NCBI GenBank assembly: GCA_963849485.1
Contig: CAWKIF010000151.1
Coordinates: 1 to 18,968 of the forward strand
DNA length: 18,968 nucleotides
Source: CAVTWJ01 sp963849485
GTDB lineage: Bacteria > Oederibacteriota > Muellerivitia > Muellerivitales > Muellerivitaceae
Direction of reading: 5' to 3'
Of the stretch, positions 1-8,869 are shown in pieces. Each line of letters starts with the position of its first letter. The stretch's first letter is position 1. Made by a program: the position numbers and the translations under genes. A model generated the notes under the pieces. It was given only the letters and a program-made list of their open reading frames with translations. It was not told the origin of the DNA and searched no databases.

Positions 1-60
1 CTAGTGACCCTCAAGGCCTAGTAATGGGTTGGCGACTTCGGAATTGCTTGGAAATTTCCA

Positions 61-79
61 GGGACACCGGAGGTGTCCC
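61..79. repeat. Perfect short inverted repeat
   Basis: An 8-bp perfect inverted repeat, GGGACACC and GGTGTCCC, separated by GGA. It lies in a stretch (1-216) where I recognise no gene on either strand; short open frames there have no familiar motif. It has no T-tract, so it is not a classical terminator. It could be a repetitive extragenic palindrome or the end of a mobile element, but one copy cannot show which. Confidence 0.5.
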
Positions 80-216
80 ATAAACGTTTGATTACCGACG
101 GCTTCGAACTGGTGTTGGAGGGCAAAAAATGCCAGAAGTCAGCCGCATCCCCAAACTCGAGGGCGAGGAATAGGCGGAAGCTCACGGCATGGCGGTTAGG
201 CACACCGCCTGCGAGT

Positions 217-1115
217 TCATGGTCGCTGGGACATGGCGAATGCTGGCTGAGGTACCGTAGCCCGGGAGGTCATCCACTCCATCGGTGAATTACTGACCCC
301 GCGGTGTTGTGGCTTCTCCCCTGTGCCCAGCCATTCCAGGGCATTGAGAATCAGCCGGTCTTGCACTTCGCTGGCGAACGTGGAGGACAACTCCTTGCTG
401 GGTCTGGTTCCATAATCCATGTCGTTATGACCCATGTTGAAGTAGATCATGCGGTATTTCTGGTTTGTCCAGACCACGGGGTAGTAACCGTCGTGCCAGA
501 TTTCGTGCGGCTTCGGCCCGGTGCCCAGGGGAAGCTCGCCGGATCGATCGCCGCCAGGATCTTGATATTTCGGTTGGTTCTCAGATCATTGGCCCACTTG
601 TACCATTCGTTGGGGGCGCTCTTGAAAGTGATCGGCAATCCGACGGTCGCGGGGTGCTGGGTGTCCTCCACCCGGAGGATTGCCGATGTGGGTCTCCAGG
701 TATTGCCGGCGTACATGCCGGCTCCCAGGAAATCGTTGTGGTACCAGTCCCAGTTCTGGGGATACTTCGAGGGAGTGATGCGAACGCGGCGAAGTGAAAG
801 CCCATCCAGCCGCCGCCGTTTTCCATGTACTTCTGGAATGCCTCTCGCTGTCGCGGCGAGTCCGGCGCGTGTCCAGGAACACGATCACCCGGTACGGGGC
901 GAGAAACTCCAGATTGAGATTGTCCCAGTTTGTCGTGGACTCAAACGAGAAGCCGGTGCTCGGCGGCATCCGGGCAAACCACGGCCTCGCTTCGTTCACA
1001 AAGCTGATGTGCGCGGCATCCGCCTTGCCGGTATAGAAAGCAATCACCTTGAATCGTGGTGCGGTCGTCTGTCCGAAGGCGGCAGGAACCCACAGATAAG
1101 CCGCAATAAAGGCAT
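217..1115 (-). pseudogene. ThuA-like domain protein, frameshifted
   Basis: This is a ThuA-like protein of the class I glutamine amidotransferase-like fold; many relatives are secreted sugar-metabolism proteins of unproven activity. The reading starts at an ATG ending at 1115 with an AAGAAG ribosome site and a short signal-peptide-like start (MPLLRLICGFLP). After a frame change it continues with FKVIAFYTGKADAAHISFVNE, then NWDNLNLEFLAPYRVIVFLD, MENGGGWMGFHFAAFA and MYAGNTWRPTSAILRVED. It finishes with VVWTNQKYRMIYFNMGHND and a TGA at 217. I count at least four frame changes, near 1068, 880, 770 and 525. Assembled length is about 300 residues, normal for single-domain ThuA proteins. Residues are well kept on both sides of each break, so I suspect sequence error rather than a dead gene. 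The family call is solid; the substrate is unknown. Confidence 0.8.
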
Positions 1116-1291
1116 CGAGTTCTTCTTAAATGGTCGATCCATCCTTACCGGGTCGGCACAACCTCTTCGGGCTCAATATCTCCGCCGCATCTGCCGTGCC
1201 GGTCAAGCTGGAAACCGCAAGATCACTCATGTCGACTGCTCAATCCGCTTTGCCGGTGCAGGTACTCGCTGGCCGACAAGCCGCACGGTGG
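1116..1291. other. Gap between ThuA-like and PhnD-like genes
   Basis: This 176-bp spacer separates two minus-strand genes. A 34-codon minus-strand frame (MSDLAVSSLTG...) runs through it, but I see nothing recognisable in it and no clear terminator. Confidence 0.3.
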
Positions 1292-2227
1292 CTACTCATC
1301 GAGGGCCTTCAGCAGCTCCTGGAATCCTTCCTGGCTGCCTGCGGCCTTTCGGAGGGTCGGCTCCAGCCTCATGGCCTTGCTGGCCAGCGGTTGCTCGGGT
1401 CCATCGCCAGCATCAGCCGGGTGAACTTAGCCTGCCAGGTCCTTGTCGAAGTCCTTGCTTGCCGCGGAGACCAATGGCTGAAAAATGGCGGAGATACCGA
1501 CATTACCTTCAGGCCGCTGCACCCGGTCGGGCTCACGCTCGGAGAGGCGCTTCCAGAACCTTGCTTGCCGATGATGCCCGCCTGTCCCTTCCCTTTCTGG
1601 ATATGTGGCTAGCACGTGTATTTTGCTGGAGCACCAGTTGCCTCGCAGGTCGGCGTTGCCGTCGAGATCGTGGATTTTTATCCGAAAGTTTGAAGTTTAT
1701 GCCTGGTGTTCTCAGGTTGCTCAACCGGGAGCACCAACTTTGCTTGGTGGTTTGGCGGCTACCGAGTACCAGCGTCTTGCCCGCCAGGCCCATTTGGTGG
1801 AGCGAATGGATGTAGTTTGGCCGAACGACGAGCGCCGAGTGGGACATCGCAATTGACGTCGCGCATCACCCAGGGCCCGGCTGGCGTTGCCGGCCTTGCG
1901 GTGGTACTGGGCGTGCGCGAGCGGCGTGTTCCAGGCGATATCCACCTCGCCTCTTTCCAAAGCGCCTCGACCAGACGCGTCGTAATGCGAGAAGAGGACG
2001 TAGTCGACGGACATCCCCCGGCGATCGAAGTAGCGGCGGATGTCCTCGAAGATCGTCACGGCCGACGGCGGATACGGCGCATGGCACCGATAGGGACGAC
2101 TGGCGGTTGCTGGGGGATGGATTTCGCCATTGTCTGCTCGTGTTCCCCAGCGATGGCGATAGGCGACGCGGGGAAGAAGCAGGATCAGGTGAGTGAGGAA
2201 CGAGGGAGACGCACGATGTTCCCGCAT
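1292..2227 (-). pseudogene. PhnD-like phosphonate/phosphate-binding protein, frameshifted
   Basis: This is a periplasmic solute-binding protein of the PhnD family (PF12974 type), whose members capture phosphonate, phosphite or similar ligands for an ABC transporter. Reading the minus strand across frames gives a hydrophobic leader after MREHRASPSFLTHLILLLP. Next comes a VPIGA...PYPPSAVTIFEDIR start of the mature domain, then VDYVLFSHYDA, GEVDIAWNTPLAHAQY, VVRPNYIHSLHQ and GKTLVLGSRQTTK. The C-terminus is FDKDLAGKFTRLMLAMDP and AAGSQEGFQELLKALDE, then TAG at 1292. The DIAWNTPLAH and GSRQTT segments are the usual family landmarks. At about 310 residues the length is normal. There are at least five frame changes, mostly small indels, with the motifs intact. 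No permease or ATPase gene adjoins it, so the ligand cannot be guessed from context. Confidence 0.72.
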
Positions 2228-2528
2228 GGCGAGGCCTCCAGGGGGACGAATTCGTGAAGATACCGCATCGGGCTGGGAGATGGCCCCGGCCGACCGCACT
2301 GGCAGGCCCATCGGAACGTCTCCGGCCGGTCGCATCCACTCCGGACCATAGCCCGTCCCGGCGCGTCTGCGCGGCCGGGGGTAGGGAGTGGCTGTCGTGA
2401 CATGGCGAAAGACGCGGCAGCGTGAACGCGGGAGACGGCCGGGACCGGACCTGGAGAACACGGCGGCGGATCGACACGTGCAAGAGGAAAGAGAGGTGAA
2501 CTCCGCGGGTTCGAATGAGCGAGGTGGA
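2228..2528. other. Intergenic stretch between PhnD-like and DHH genes
   Basis: About 300 bp with no recognisable coding sequence on either strand. It should contain the promoter of the PhnD-like gene, but I cannot pick a convincing -35/-10 pair in this indel-prone sequence. Confidence 0.35.
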
Positions 2529-3669
2529 TTATTCGACTGGGTAAGGACCGTCGTTAAATGCGACCGCATGGTATCCCTTTGATCCGATCGCCCGCGCCAC
2601 GCGGCTCCTCGGATCGTCCCCCGCAGCCAGGCGATCGAGGATGAACTTGAAATCGAATCGAGGCCGCCAACCGAAGCTCCTCCCGAGTCCCGCCGGTTGA
2701 GATATACCCTGCCGATGGCGAGTTGTTCGCGATGTCCCTGGCGACTTTGCGCGCGCGCATCAGATCTCCCGGTCCCAAAGAGATGGCCGCCACGCGCGGG
2801 TGCCCTCCCCCTCCGTACTTCTCGCAAAGGGACGCGAGGTTCACTTCGGCCGAGGCTTCCTTCCAGGGATTGGTTCCCACGGACACTTTCGAGCGCGTGG
2901 GCGAGGCGCTCACGCCAACCGTGTAGAGGGCGTCCGGATAGAGGTAATACGGAATGAACTTGTTGTAGCCTTCGAGGTCCAGATCGCTAACATCGAAATA
3001 GACCACGCCGCCGCGTGAGTCGGCGCGCTCTCGTAATATTTCCATGGAATGCCGGTGGCGCTCGAGCAGCGGGCCCAGGTGCTTCTTCACGATCGGCAGG
3101 TCAGATCATCTCGCTGAGAGGTATCTCGGCCAGTTCCGGAATGAACTGCTGCACCAGATTCGGCTCCGGGGCGGCTTCGATCACGAGCGCCAGTTGCATG
3201 GCAGGCTCGGCCAGTCCCACGGCCTCCTGCGGAGACGCTGAATTGCGCGCCATCGATGATATCTGCCCCACTTGACGAGGTCCGCAATCGGCCGCGCGTC
3301 AAATCCGAATTTTTCCGAAGCGATGGTGGCGAGAAACTTCGTGCAGGACTTGTCGGAAGGATCGTAGAGCTTTCGTCCTGAGCGGTCCTGGCGGAAGTTC
3401 TCGGCGTCTTCCGGCGTGAGGAAGGCGCTCTGATGGTGGTCGAACCACCAGGTCAGCAGCGCGGATCGCTCGAATACTTGAAATCGACGATGGCGTTTAC
3501 GTCCCCATCCCAAAGGTGCGTCATCAAAAGGCTGCGAGGCCTTGTGGGTCATGCCGGTATAGAGGAATTCCGCGTTCGGATCGATGCGCTCCCGGTAGAA
3601 GCGGGAAAAGATCGCCGCCGAAGACGCCCCGTCGAAGCATTTGTCGTGAAAGCAGATTCGAACCGTCAC
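2529..3669 (-). pseudogene. DHH/DHHA1 family phosphoesterase, frameshifted
   Basis: This is a metal-dependent phosphoesterase of the DHH superfamily (relatives include RecJ, NrnA-type oligoribonucleases and c-di-AMP hydrolases). The likely start is a GTG at 3669 behind a GGGGGAGC ribosome site, giving VTVRICFHDKCFDGASSAAI; an ATG at 3714 is possible. Landmarks in order are HDKCFDGASS (metal site), WWFDHHQSAF (the DHH motif), SDKSCTKFLA, IADLVKWADIIDGAQ after a frame change, and the C-terminal DHHA1 substrate-binding motif EKYGGGGHPRVAA. The end reads GYHAVAFNDGPYPVE before TAA at 2529. Assembled length is about 380 residues. At least five indels interrupt it, near 3500, 3270, 3220, 3100 and 2700, yet both active-site motifs are intact. 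Oligonucleotide or cyclic-dinucleotide hydrolysis is an inference from the family; the substrate is open. Confidence 0.8.
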
Positions 3670-3868
3670 TCGCTCCCCCACTCGCGTTGGGCCACCTCTC
3701 GGTCGATGTACCATCAACGAAAGTCAATCAGGATGAACGTATTGCCCCACGAGTGTCAATAGGCATGGCGTTTTAACGGGATTTCCGGCCTTTGGAGCAA
3801 GCCGATGGCAACGGCAGCGAAAATAGCAGCAGGGGTCTTTCACGGAATCATCTAGAATACTTCGGCCG
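3670..3868. promoter_or_regulatory. Divergent intergenic region, DHH / MBL genes
   Basis: The DHH gene (leftward) and the metallo-beta-lactamase gene (rightward) diverge from this ~200-bp gap, so promoters for both should lie here. I cannot assign specific elements with confidence. Confidence 0.35.
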
Positions 3869-5265
3869 ATGGCAAAAATCACTTTTCTGGGCGCGGCAGG
3901 AACGGTAACGGGATCGAAATCTTGGTGGAAGCGGAAGGCAAGCGGTTGCTGGTTGACTGCGGGCTCTTCGAAGGCTCCAAGGAACTCAAACAACGCAATT
4001 GGGATCACCTGCCGGTGGATCCCGCCACGATCAACTGGGTCGTGCTCACCCACGCGCACATCGACCACACCGGCTATTTTCCCCGGCTGGTGCACTCCGG
4101 CTATCACGGGCCGATCTATGCGAACCCGGCCACGCGCGAGCTGTGCGGCCTGCTCCTCCCGGATTCGGCGCATCTCCAGGAAGAAGACGCGCAGTACGCA
4201 GCAAAAAAGGGCTACGCCAGCCACAAGCCCCCGCTGCCACTCTACACGGTCGTCGAGGCCCAGACCGCTCTGAAGCAGTTCCGGGATATTCCCCGCGCGG
4301 ATTCTTTCAAGATCAGCCCGCAATTTTCGGTGAAGGGTCACGACGCCGGCCACATTCTCGGCTCCTCGTGGATCGAGCTGACCATCACGGAAAACAACAA
4401 GCAGATGCTGGTGGTTTTCTCGGGCGACATCGGGCGTTACGGCGAGCCGATTCTGAAAGACCCCGAACCGCCCACACGCGCGGACTTTTTGCTCTGTGAA
4501 TCCACCTACGGCGACCGCGACCATCCCAGCGGTTCGGTGGAGGACGAGCTCGCGGACGTAATCAACCGGGTGAACAAGCGCGGCGGGGCGGTGGTGATTC
4601 CGGCATTCGCCGTGGGACGCACGCAAATGCTGATGTACTTCCTGCGGAAGCTCGAAGATGACAAGCGAATTCCGCACCTTCCGGTGTTCGTCGACAGCCC
4701 CATGGCGATCAACGTGACCGGTTTATACGCCAACCACACCGAAGACCACGACCTCGAATTCACCAAGGAAGAGCTCGAAGGCAATCACGATCCGCTGAAC
4801 ATGCACGAAGTGCATATGACGCGCACTGTAGAGGAATGAAGAAAATCAACGAAGTCGTATCGCCCTGCATCATCATTTCGGCCAGCGGCATGGCGACGGG
4901 CGGTCGAATCCTGCACCACCTTGAGCGGCGGCTCCCCGATTCTCGCAGTGCTGTCATACTGGTGGGCTACCAGGCGGAGGCGTCGCGCGGCCGGGCTTTG
5001 CAGGACGGAGCGAAATACGTCCGCATTTTCGGAGAACAGGTGCCGGTGCGGGCGGAAGTCGTCAACATAGGCCAGCTGTCGGCCGCATGCCGGAAAAAGC
5101 GAATTGCTGCGATGGCTCTCGGGCTTTCAGGCGCCGCCGCGCCAGACTTTTCTGGTGCACGGCGAACCGGTGGCCCTCGACGCGCTTCGCGGCGCGATTA
5201 CCAGCCAGTTTCACTGGCCGGTAACGATTCCGGCGTACAGGCAGTCCTTCGATCTGAACTTGTAA
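3869..5265 (+). pseudogene. Beta-CASP metallo-beta-lactamase RNase (YSH1/CPSF-like), frameshifted
   Basis: This is a zinc-dependent RNA-processing hydrolase of the beta-CASP branch of the metallo-beta-lactamase fold. It starts MAKITFLGAAGTVTGSK at 3869. After an indel near 3919 it continues in another frame through VLTHAHIDHTGYFPRL (HxHxDH zinc motif), GHDAGHILGS, VFSGDIGRYGEPIL, LCESTYGDRDHP, IPAFAVGRTQ and FVDSPMAINVT. A second indel at ~4836 leads to IIISASGMATGGRILHHL. A third near 5090 leads to HAGKSELLRWL and the tail VHGEPVALDALRGAIT, ending at TAA 5263-5265. The whole chain is about 465 residues, typical for bacterial members. All metal-binding and beta-CASP motifs are present, so the breaks are more likely errors than decay. 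In the cell it would trim or degrade RNA, by family knowledge. Confidence 0.87.
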
Positions 5266-5292
5266 GCGGCGCGCGCACCAGCGCAGTCTTGC

Positions 5293-5832
5293 CTACTTCG
5301 CCTTCAGCTTCGCTAGCTTTTCGGCGGCCGGCGAGCTTCATCGTCTTTTCCGTCTTGCAGAAGGTGAAGCGCAGCTGCGTGCGGCCATCGGCAGGGTTGC
5401 GATAGAAGCTCGAGCCCGGCACCGCAGCAACGCCGATATCCTTCACCAGATGTCTCGCGAAAGAAACGTCGTCCGGAAAACCGAACGCCGAGATGTCCGC
5501 CATGATGTAGTAGGCGCCTTTCGGCCTGCCGCACCGGAAACCAGCTTCTGTGAGCATCTTGAGCATGCGCTCGCGACGTTCCGCGTACTCGCGGGCCATC
5601 GTTTCGTAGTATTCGGCGGGAATCGCAGCGCAACGGCTCCTGCCGCCTGCAGAGGCGCGGCAGCGCCGACCGTGAGGAAGTCGTGGACTTTGCGGATCGG
5701 GGCGGTCACCTCCGGCGGCGCAATGGCCCATCCCACGCGCCATCCGGTGACGCTGTAGGTTTTCGAAAGCGCGTTCAGGGTAATCGCGCGGTCGCGCATT
5801 CCTTCGAGCGACGCGATCGAAATGTGCTCGGC
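5293..5832 (-). pseudogene. Class I/II PLP aminotransferase, C-terminal part, truncated at the contig join
   Basis: This is the large-domain end and C-terminal domain of an aspartate-aminotransferase-like enzyme (fold type I, pyridoxal phosphate). The first residues after the join read EHISIASLEGMRDRAITLNA, followed by LSKTYSVTGWRVGWAIAP, which holds the cofactor-binding lysine. After an indel near 5622 come EYYETMAREYAERRERML, GAYYIMADISAFGF, AVPGSSFYRNPADG and QLRFTFCKTEKTMKLA; the arginine of QLRFTF is where the substrate carboxylate usually binds. A last indel precedes AEKLAKLKAK and TAG at 5293. About half of the usual ~390 residues is missing: the coding sequence stops abruptly at ~5832, where an outer-membrane protein gene starts mid-gene on the other strand. 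The amino-acid substrate cannot be told. Confidence 0.82.
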
Positions 5833-5836
5833 GTGT
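5831..5836. other. Probable chimeric join between two genomes
   Basis: Left of this point the minus strand encodes an aminotransferase whose upstream half is missing. Right of it the plus strand encodes an autotransporter whose upstream half is missing. Both genes are cut at the same few bases, with no transposase or target duplication visible. The indel rate also changes sharply across the point. A mis-assembled contig is the simplest reading; a real rearrangement is possible. Confidence 0.75.
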
Positions 5837-8012
5837 ATGACACTCTAGCGGTTTCGGGAGCGGCCACCCTGGGGGAACCTTGAGCCTGTTCAATTACGGC
5901 TCTTTCCTGGTTCACGACAACGAATCTTTCACCCTGCTAACGGCGGGAGGGGGGGTGACCGGGACCTTCAACACCGCGCCCAACCAACTTGACCGGGACC
6001 CGGTGACTGTGCTCTATGAACCCGACGAGATAATTTTGAACGTCACCGCCAACGCACCCACCTTCACCTCTTTAGGATTGACCTATAACCAGCAAGAAGT
6101 CGGCGGGGCTTTGGACAACCTGGTGGGAAATGGGGGTGATCCGGCTTTGATCAGTGAACTGGGCACCCAAGCCAACTCCTCCTTGCCGGGAATTTACGAC
6201 GAAATCTCACCGGCGAATTTGACGCCAGTTTACCGCATGAGCTTCGCCCTCTCCGGGCTGGAGGCGAACCTCGTGAGCCGGAGGGTTTCCTGGCTGTTCG
6301 GTGATTCCGGCTTTGGTTCCAAGACTCTTTCATGGAACGGGGAGGGGCCCCAATTCACCGGGAATCTGCCGGCCTCCTATGAGGCAGACATGGGCCAAAT
6401 GGCCCAACCCGACCGATGGGGAGCCTTCGTGGAGGGTTTGGGAGATTTCGGCACCGTCACGGGTGACGGCAACGGGCCGGGCTACCAATTTTCCACCGGC
6501 GGAGTGGGCGCCGGGCTGGATTACCGCCTCTCGAAAGATTCGGTGGTTGGGTTGCTGCTGGGATACACCCAGTCGGGCACCAGCCTATCCACGGGCACGG
6601 TCAACCTGACCGGGGGCCTTTTGGGTCTTTACGCTGGATGTAAAGGTGGAGCCTTCCACTTGGATGCCTTGGCCGAGGGCGGACTCAATAGCTACAACAC
6701 CCTGCGAAACGCCTTGGGCGGCCAGGCCTCGGGCAACACGCAAGGCCGGCAGTTTTCGGGCGCGCTGGGCACGGGCTACGATTTCACGATGGGCCCCATA
6801 AGGATCGGGCCCTTCGCGACTGGCCAGTACACTAACGTGAGCCTCAACGGCTTCTCGGAAACGGGTTCCATGGCGCCCTTAAGTTACGAGTCGCAAAGTG
6901 AAGGAAATTTGGTGAGCGATCTGGGGGTGCAGGCGAGCCGTCCATGGGATGTGGGCGGCGGGGTGAAATTATCGCCTTCCCTCCGCGCGGCCTGGGAACA
7001 CGTCTATCAAGGTAACCTGGACAGCCTGAACGCCAGCCTCAATGGATCGGGTTTCTCCGTGAACGGCCCCGTCTTGGGAACGGAGGAGGCGGTCCTGGCC
7101 GCCGGGTTGGACGCCCTATGGCCGGGGAACCTCGACACCTATGCCTCATACCAGGGCAAGGTGGGCATGACTAACTTCACCGAACAAAGTGTATTCGTGG
7201 GAATGAGTCTGGCTTGGGGTGGTACCTCCCCTAAGACTCCGGCAACCGTTCAGCCCACGCCCGCTCACCTGGAGCCGGTCCTTCCCACGGTGGCGCCGAC
7301 ACCCTTACCCGTAACAGGTGTCATGTTCGAGCACAAAAAATTGGATACCCCCACGCCAACCTATATCCTGGCGTATTTCCAGTTCGATTTGGGCCAAGAT
7401 ACATTGAGGTCGGACGCTTTTGATGCGCTTAAGCAGGCGGTTTTGACCCTTCAGCAGAAGTTGCCGAACGAGGCCCTGGCCGTGGTCGGCCATACGGATG
7501 ACACCGAATTCAAGGAAGGTTCGAGCCAAGAAGGCAACCAGAAGCTGTCCCTGGCCCGGGCCCAGGCTGTCATCGACCTCTTGGCCCAGAACGGGGTCGA
7601 CCCGAGACGTTTGATCGCCCGGGGGATGGGCGACACCCAGCCCCTTGTGCCCAATACCAGCCCAGAGAACCGGGCCAAGAACCGGCGGGTTGAACTTTGG
7701 TCCAGCGCGGACCTGAATTTGTCCGGGGCCGGGGGGACATCCTCGGCGGCGTCCGATTTGGTCGCCAGCGGCGAAAAACTGGCGCAGGAAGGCCGGTTAA
7801 AAGAGGCGGGAGATGCTTATCTTCAAGCTATAAAATCCAACCCCCAAGACGCCACTGCCTGGTACAAGTTGGGCAATCTTTACTTTCAGACCCATAGCAA
7901 GGCCTATGCGGTGAGATGCTTCGAGGAAGTCGTTAAATTAAAGCCAGAAAACAAGTCCCTTGCGGACTGGCTTGAGAAATACAAGAGCCAGGCACCCGGG
8001 TCCAAGCCTTAA
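5833..8012 (+). CDS. Autotransporter beta-barrel / OmpA / TPR fusion protein, 5' truncated
   Basis: This is a surface or outer-membrane protein. Its passenger tail begins at the join (VYDTLAVSGAATLGG). One missing G in the G-run 5871-5875 shifts frame, and the clean 710-residue frame then runs from a TTG codon at 5880. Numbered from that TTG, residues 1-60 resemble the end of an autotransporter passenger (ESFTLLTAGGGVTGTFNT). Residues ~178-447 form an autotransporter-type barrel opening DRWGAFVEGLGDFG and closing with VFVGMSLAW. Residues 448-480 are a Pro/Thr-rich linker. Residues ~495-610 are an OmpA-family peptidoglycan-binding domain with VVGHTDD, LSLARAQAVI and NRAKNRRVEL. Residues ~626-700 hold TPR helices (GRLKEAGDAYLQAIKSNPQD, AWYKLGNLYFQ). 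Autotransporter barrels normally sit at the extreme C-terminus, so this order is unusual. A barrel ending in the periplasm would place OmpA and TPR there, which is topologically sensible. Confidence 0.9.
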
Positions 8013-8037
8013 TCGAAATAGGTCGTGGATGGGATAT

Positions 8038-8064
8038 AAAAAAAGGGGCCGGTTTGTCCCCTTT
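8038..8064 (-). terminator. Rho-independent terminator of pilin gene 1
   Basis: On the minus strand, AAAGGGG pairs with CCCCTTT around a short loop, followed by a run of T. It lies just past the pilin stop codon. The hairpin is flanked by A and T tracts on both sides, so it may also stop the plus-strand outer-membrane protein transcript that converges here. A near twin follows the second pilin. Confidence 0.8.
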
Positions 8065-8097
8065 AGCTGAACCTTCTTTTAGATCAATCGAGATTCG

Positions 8098-8553
8098 TTA
8101 TTCAAATCCGTAAAAGGAATAGGGCAGTGTCTTAGAGTCCTTCACTGTACTGTTGACATAAACAATGCCCTGGGTGCTGTCATATAACCAGCCCGAAGAA
8201 CCGGCGGTCGGCACCGATGAGGAAGTCGTGACAATGACGGTATTCCCAACCGGGTTGGGTGAATTAGCCACGAAAGCGCCGGTCACCTTTGCCGCTGGAA
8301 GGGTCCCCATATACCTACTGAATGTGTAGGTGCTGAATGAATTGAGAGTCGAGGGCCAAAGCCCCTGTTGATCCCCGTAATAGATAGAAGTTGCCGACTT
8401 AATGCTTCCCAAATTTCCCTTGGTGGCGCCCTCGCGAGATTTCTCTAGCATCTGAGCGAACTTCGGGATCGCGATCGCCGCCAAAATTCCGATGATCGCG
8501 ACAACGATCATCAGTTCAATCAACGTGAACCCTTTGCTTTTTAAACGAACCAT
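8098..8553 (-). CDS. pilA: Type IV pilin (PilA-like), copy 1
   Basis: This is a 151-residue major-pilin-like protein. The N-terminus MVRLKSKG followed by FTLIELMIVVAIIGILAAIA is a class III signal peptide: prepilin peptidase would cut after Gly8, leaving a mature protein starting with Phe and carrying Glu5. The hydrophobic helix runs to about residue 30 and an amphipathic helix to ~60. The globular part ends SGWLYDSTQGIVYVN and YSFYGFE. There are no cysteines, so no disulfide-bonded D-loop. It has a GAGGAGG ribosome site before ATG. By hand count about 127 of 151 residues match the second pilin at 12379-12834. A type II secretion pseudopilin (GspG type) is the main alternative; no assembly ATPase, platform or secretin gene lies in the window to decide. 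Confidence 0.88.
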   Translation of the reverse strand: MVRLKSKGFTLIELMIVVAIIGILAAIAIPKFAQMLEKSREGATKGNLGSIKSATSIYYGDQQGLWPSTLNSFSTYTFSRYMGTLPAAKVTGAFVANSPNPVGNTVIVTTSSSVPTAGSSGWLYDSTQGIVYVNSTVKDSKTLPYSFYGFE

Positions 8554-8866
8554 TTGACCCGCCTCCTCAACCTTGAATAATTTGACCCTGTTTCCCGTCA
8601 GCCCCTATGACTCTTGCGCTAGTTACTAGGCTTATTGTTCATCGCTCCGCAAAACCGGGGCGAATAAGAAACTAACAATTGATTGGTAGAGCATGAAATG
8701 TTCCAATTTTCAGGGCCGTTTTTTCAGGGAAAACAAGGAAAAGTAACTGAAAAGGTGCGTGAGTTTTTATGCAGTTACTTATTTTTCATGCACTTAGGAC
8801 ATGTTCAAAAAGGCATGCCTGGAAAAGCTTAACCGGGTGCTGAAAAAAGGTATTTTCAACAACCTA
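8554..8866. promoter_or_regulatory. Pilin 1 upstream region
   Basis: This 313-bp AT-rich gap lies between pilin 1 and the response regulator gene and should hold the pilin promoter. It contains a perfect CTAGTTACTAG palindrome at 8619-8629, about 70 bp before the start codon, a longer inverted repeat (8741-8780), and the edge of a palindromic repeat at the regulator's 3' end. A weak -24/-12-like string (minus strand, ~8655-8671) lacks one of the two invariant -24 Gs, so I do not call a sigma-54 promoter. Confidence 0.45.
8741..8780. repeat. Inverted repeat upstream of pilin 1
   Basis: Perfect 9-bp arms AAGTAACTG (8741-8749) and CAGTTACTT (8772-8780) are separated by 22 bp and flanked by A-rich and T-rich sequence, so the pairing can be extended with one mismatch or bulge. 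It could be a regulator-binding site upstream of pilin 1 or a transcript hairpin. No direct evidence favours either. Confidence 0.4.
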
Positions 8867-8869
8867 TTA
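8829..8869. repeat. Degenerate palindromic repeat at the regulator 3' end
   Basis: CCGGGTGCTGAAAAAAGG is followed by its imperfect complement TATTTTCAACAACC. About 14 of 20 arm positions pair. It is clearly related to the GGGTGCTGAAAAA palindrome at 13088-13122. The response regulator stop codon (8867-8869) falls inside it, so it may serve as that operon's terminator. Confidence 0.5.

Noticed and set aside
304..1815. Long plus-strand open frame (503 codons) over the ThuA/PhnD region
   Set aside because: It resembles no protein family, while the opposite strand carries clear ThuA and PhnD motifs across frames; it is an antisense by-product of GC-rich codons.
3724..4677. 317-codon minus-strand open frame opposite the beta-CASP nuclease
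   Set aside because: The plus strand has all nuclease motifs; the antisense frame has none.
8655..8671. Sigma-54-like string upstream of pilin 1 (minus strand, TCGCCCC-N4-TTGC)
   Set aside because: The -12 half is good but the invariant GG of the -24 element reads CG; not enough to call.
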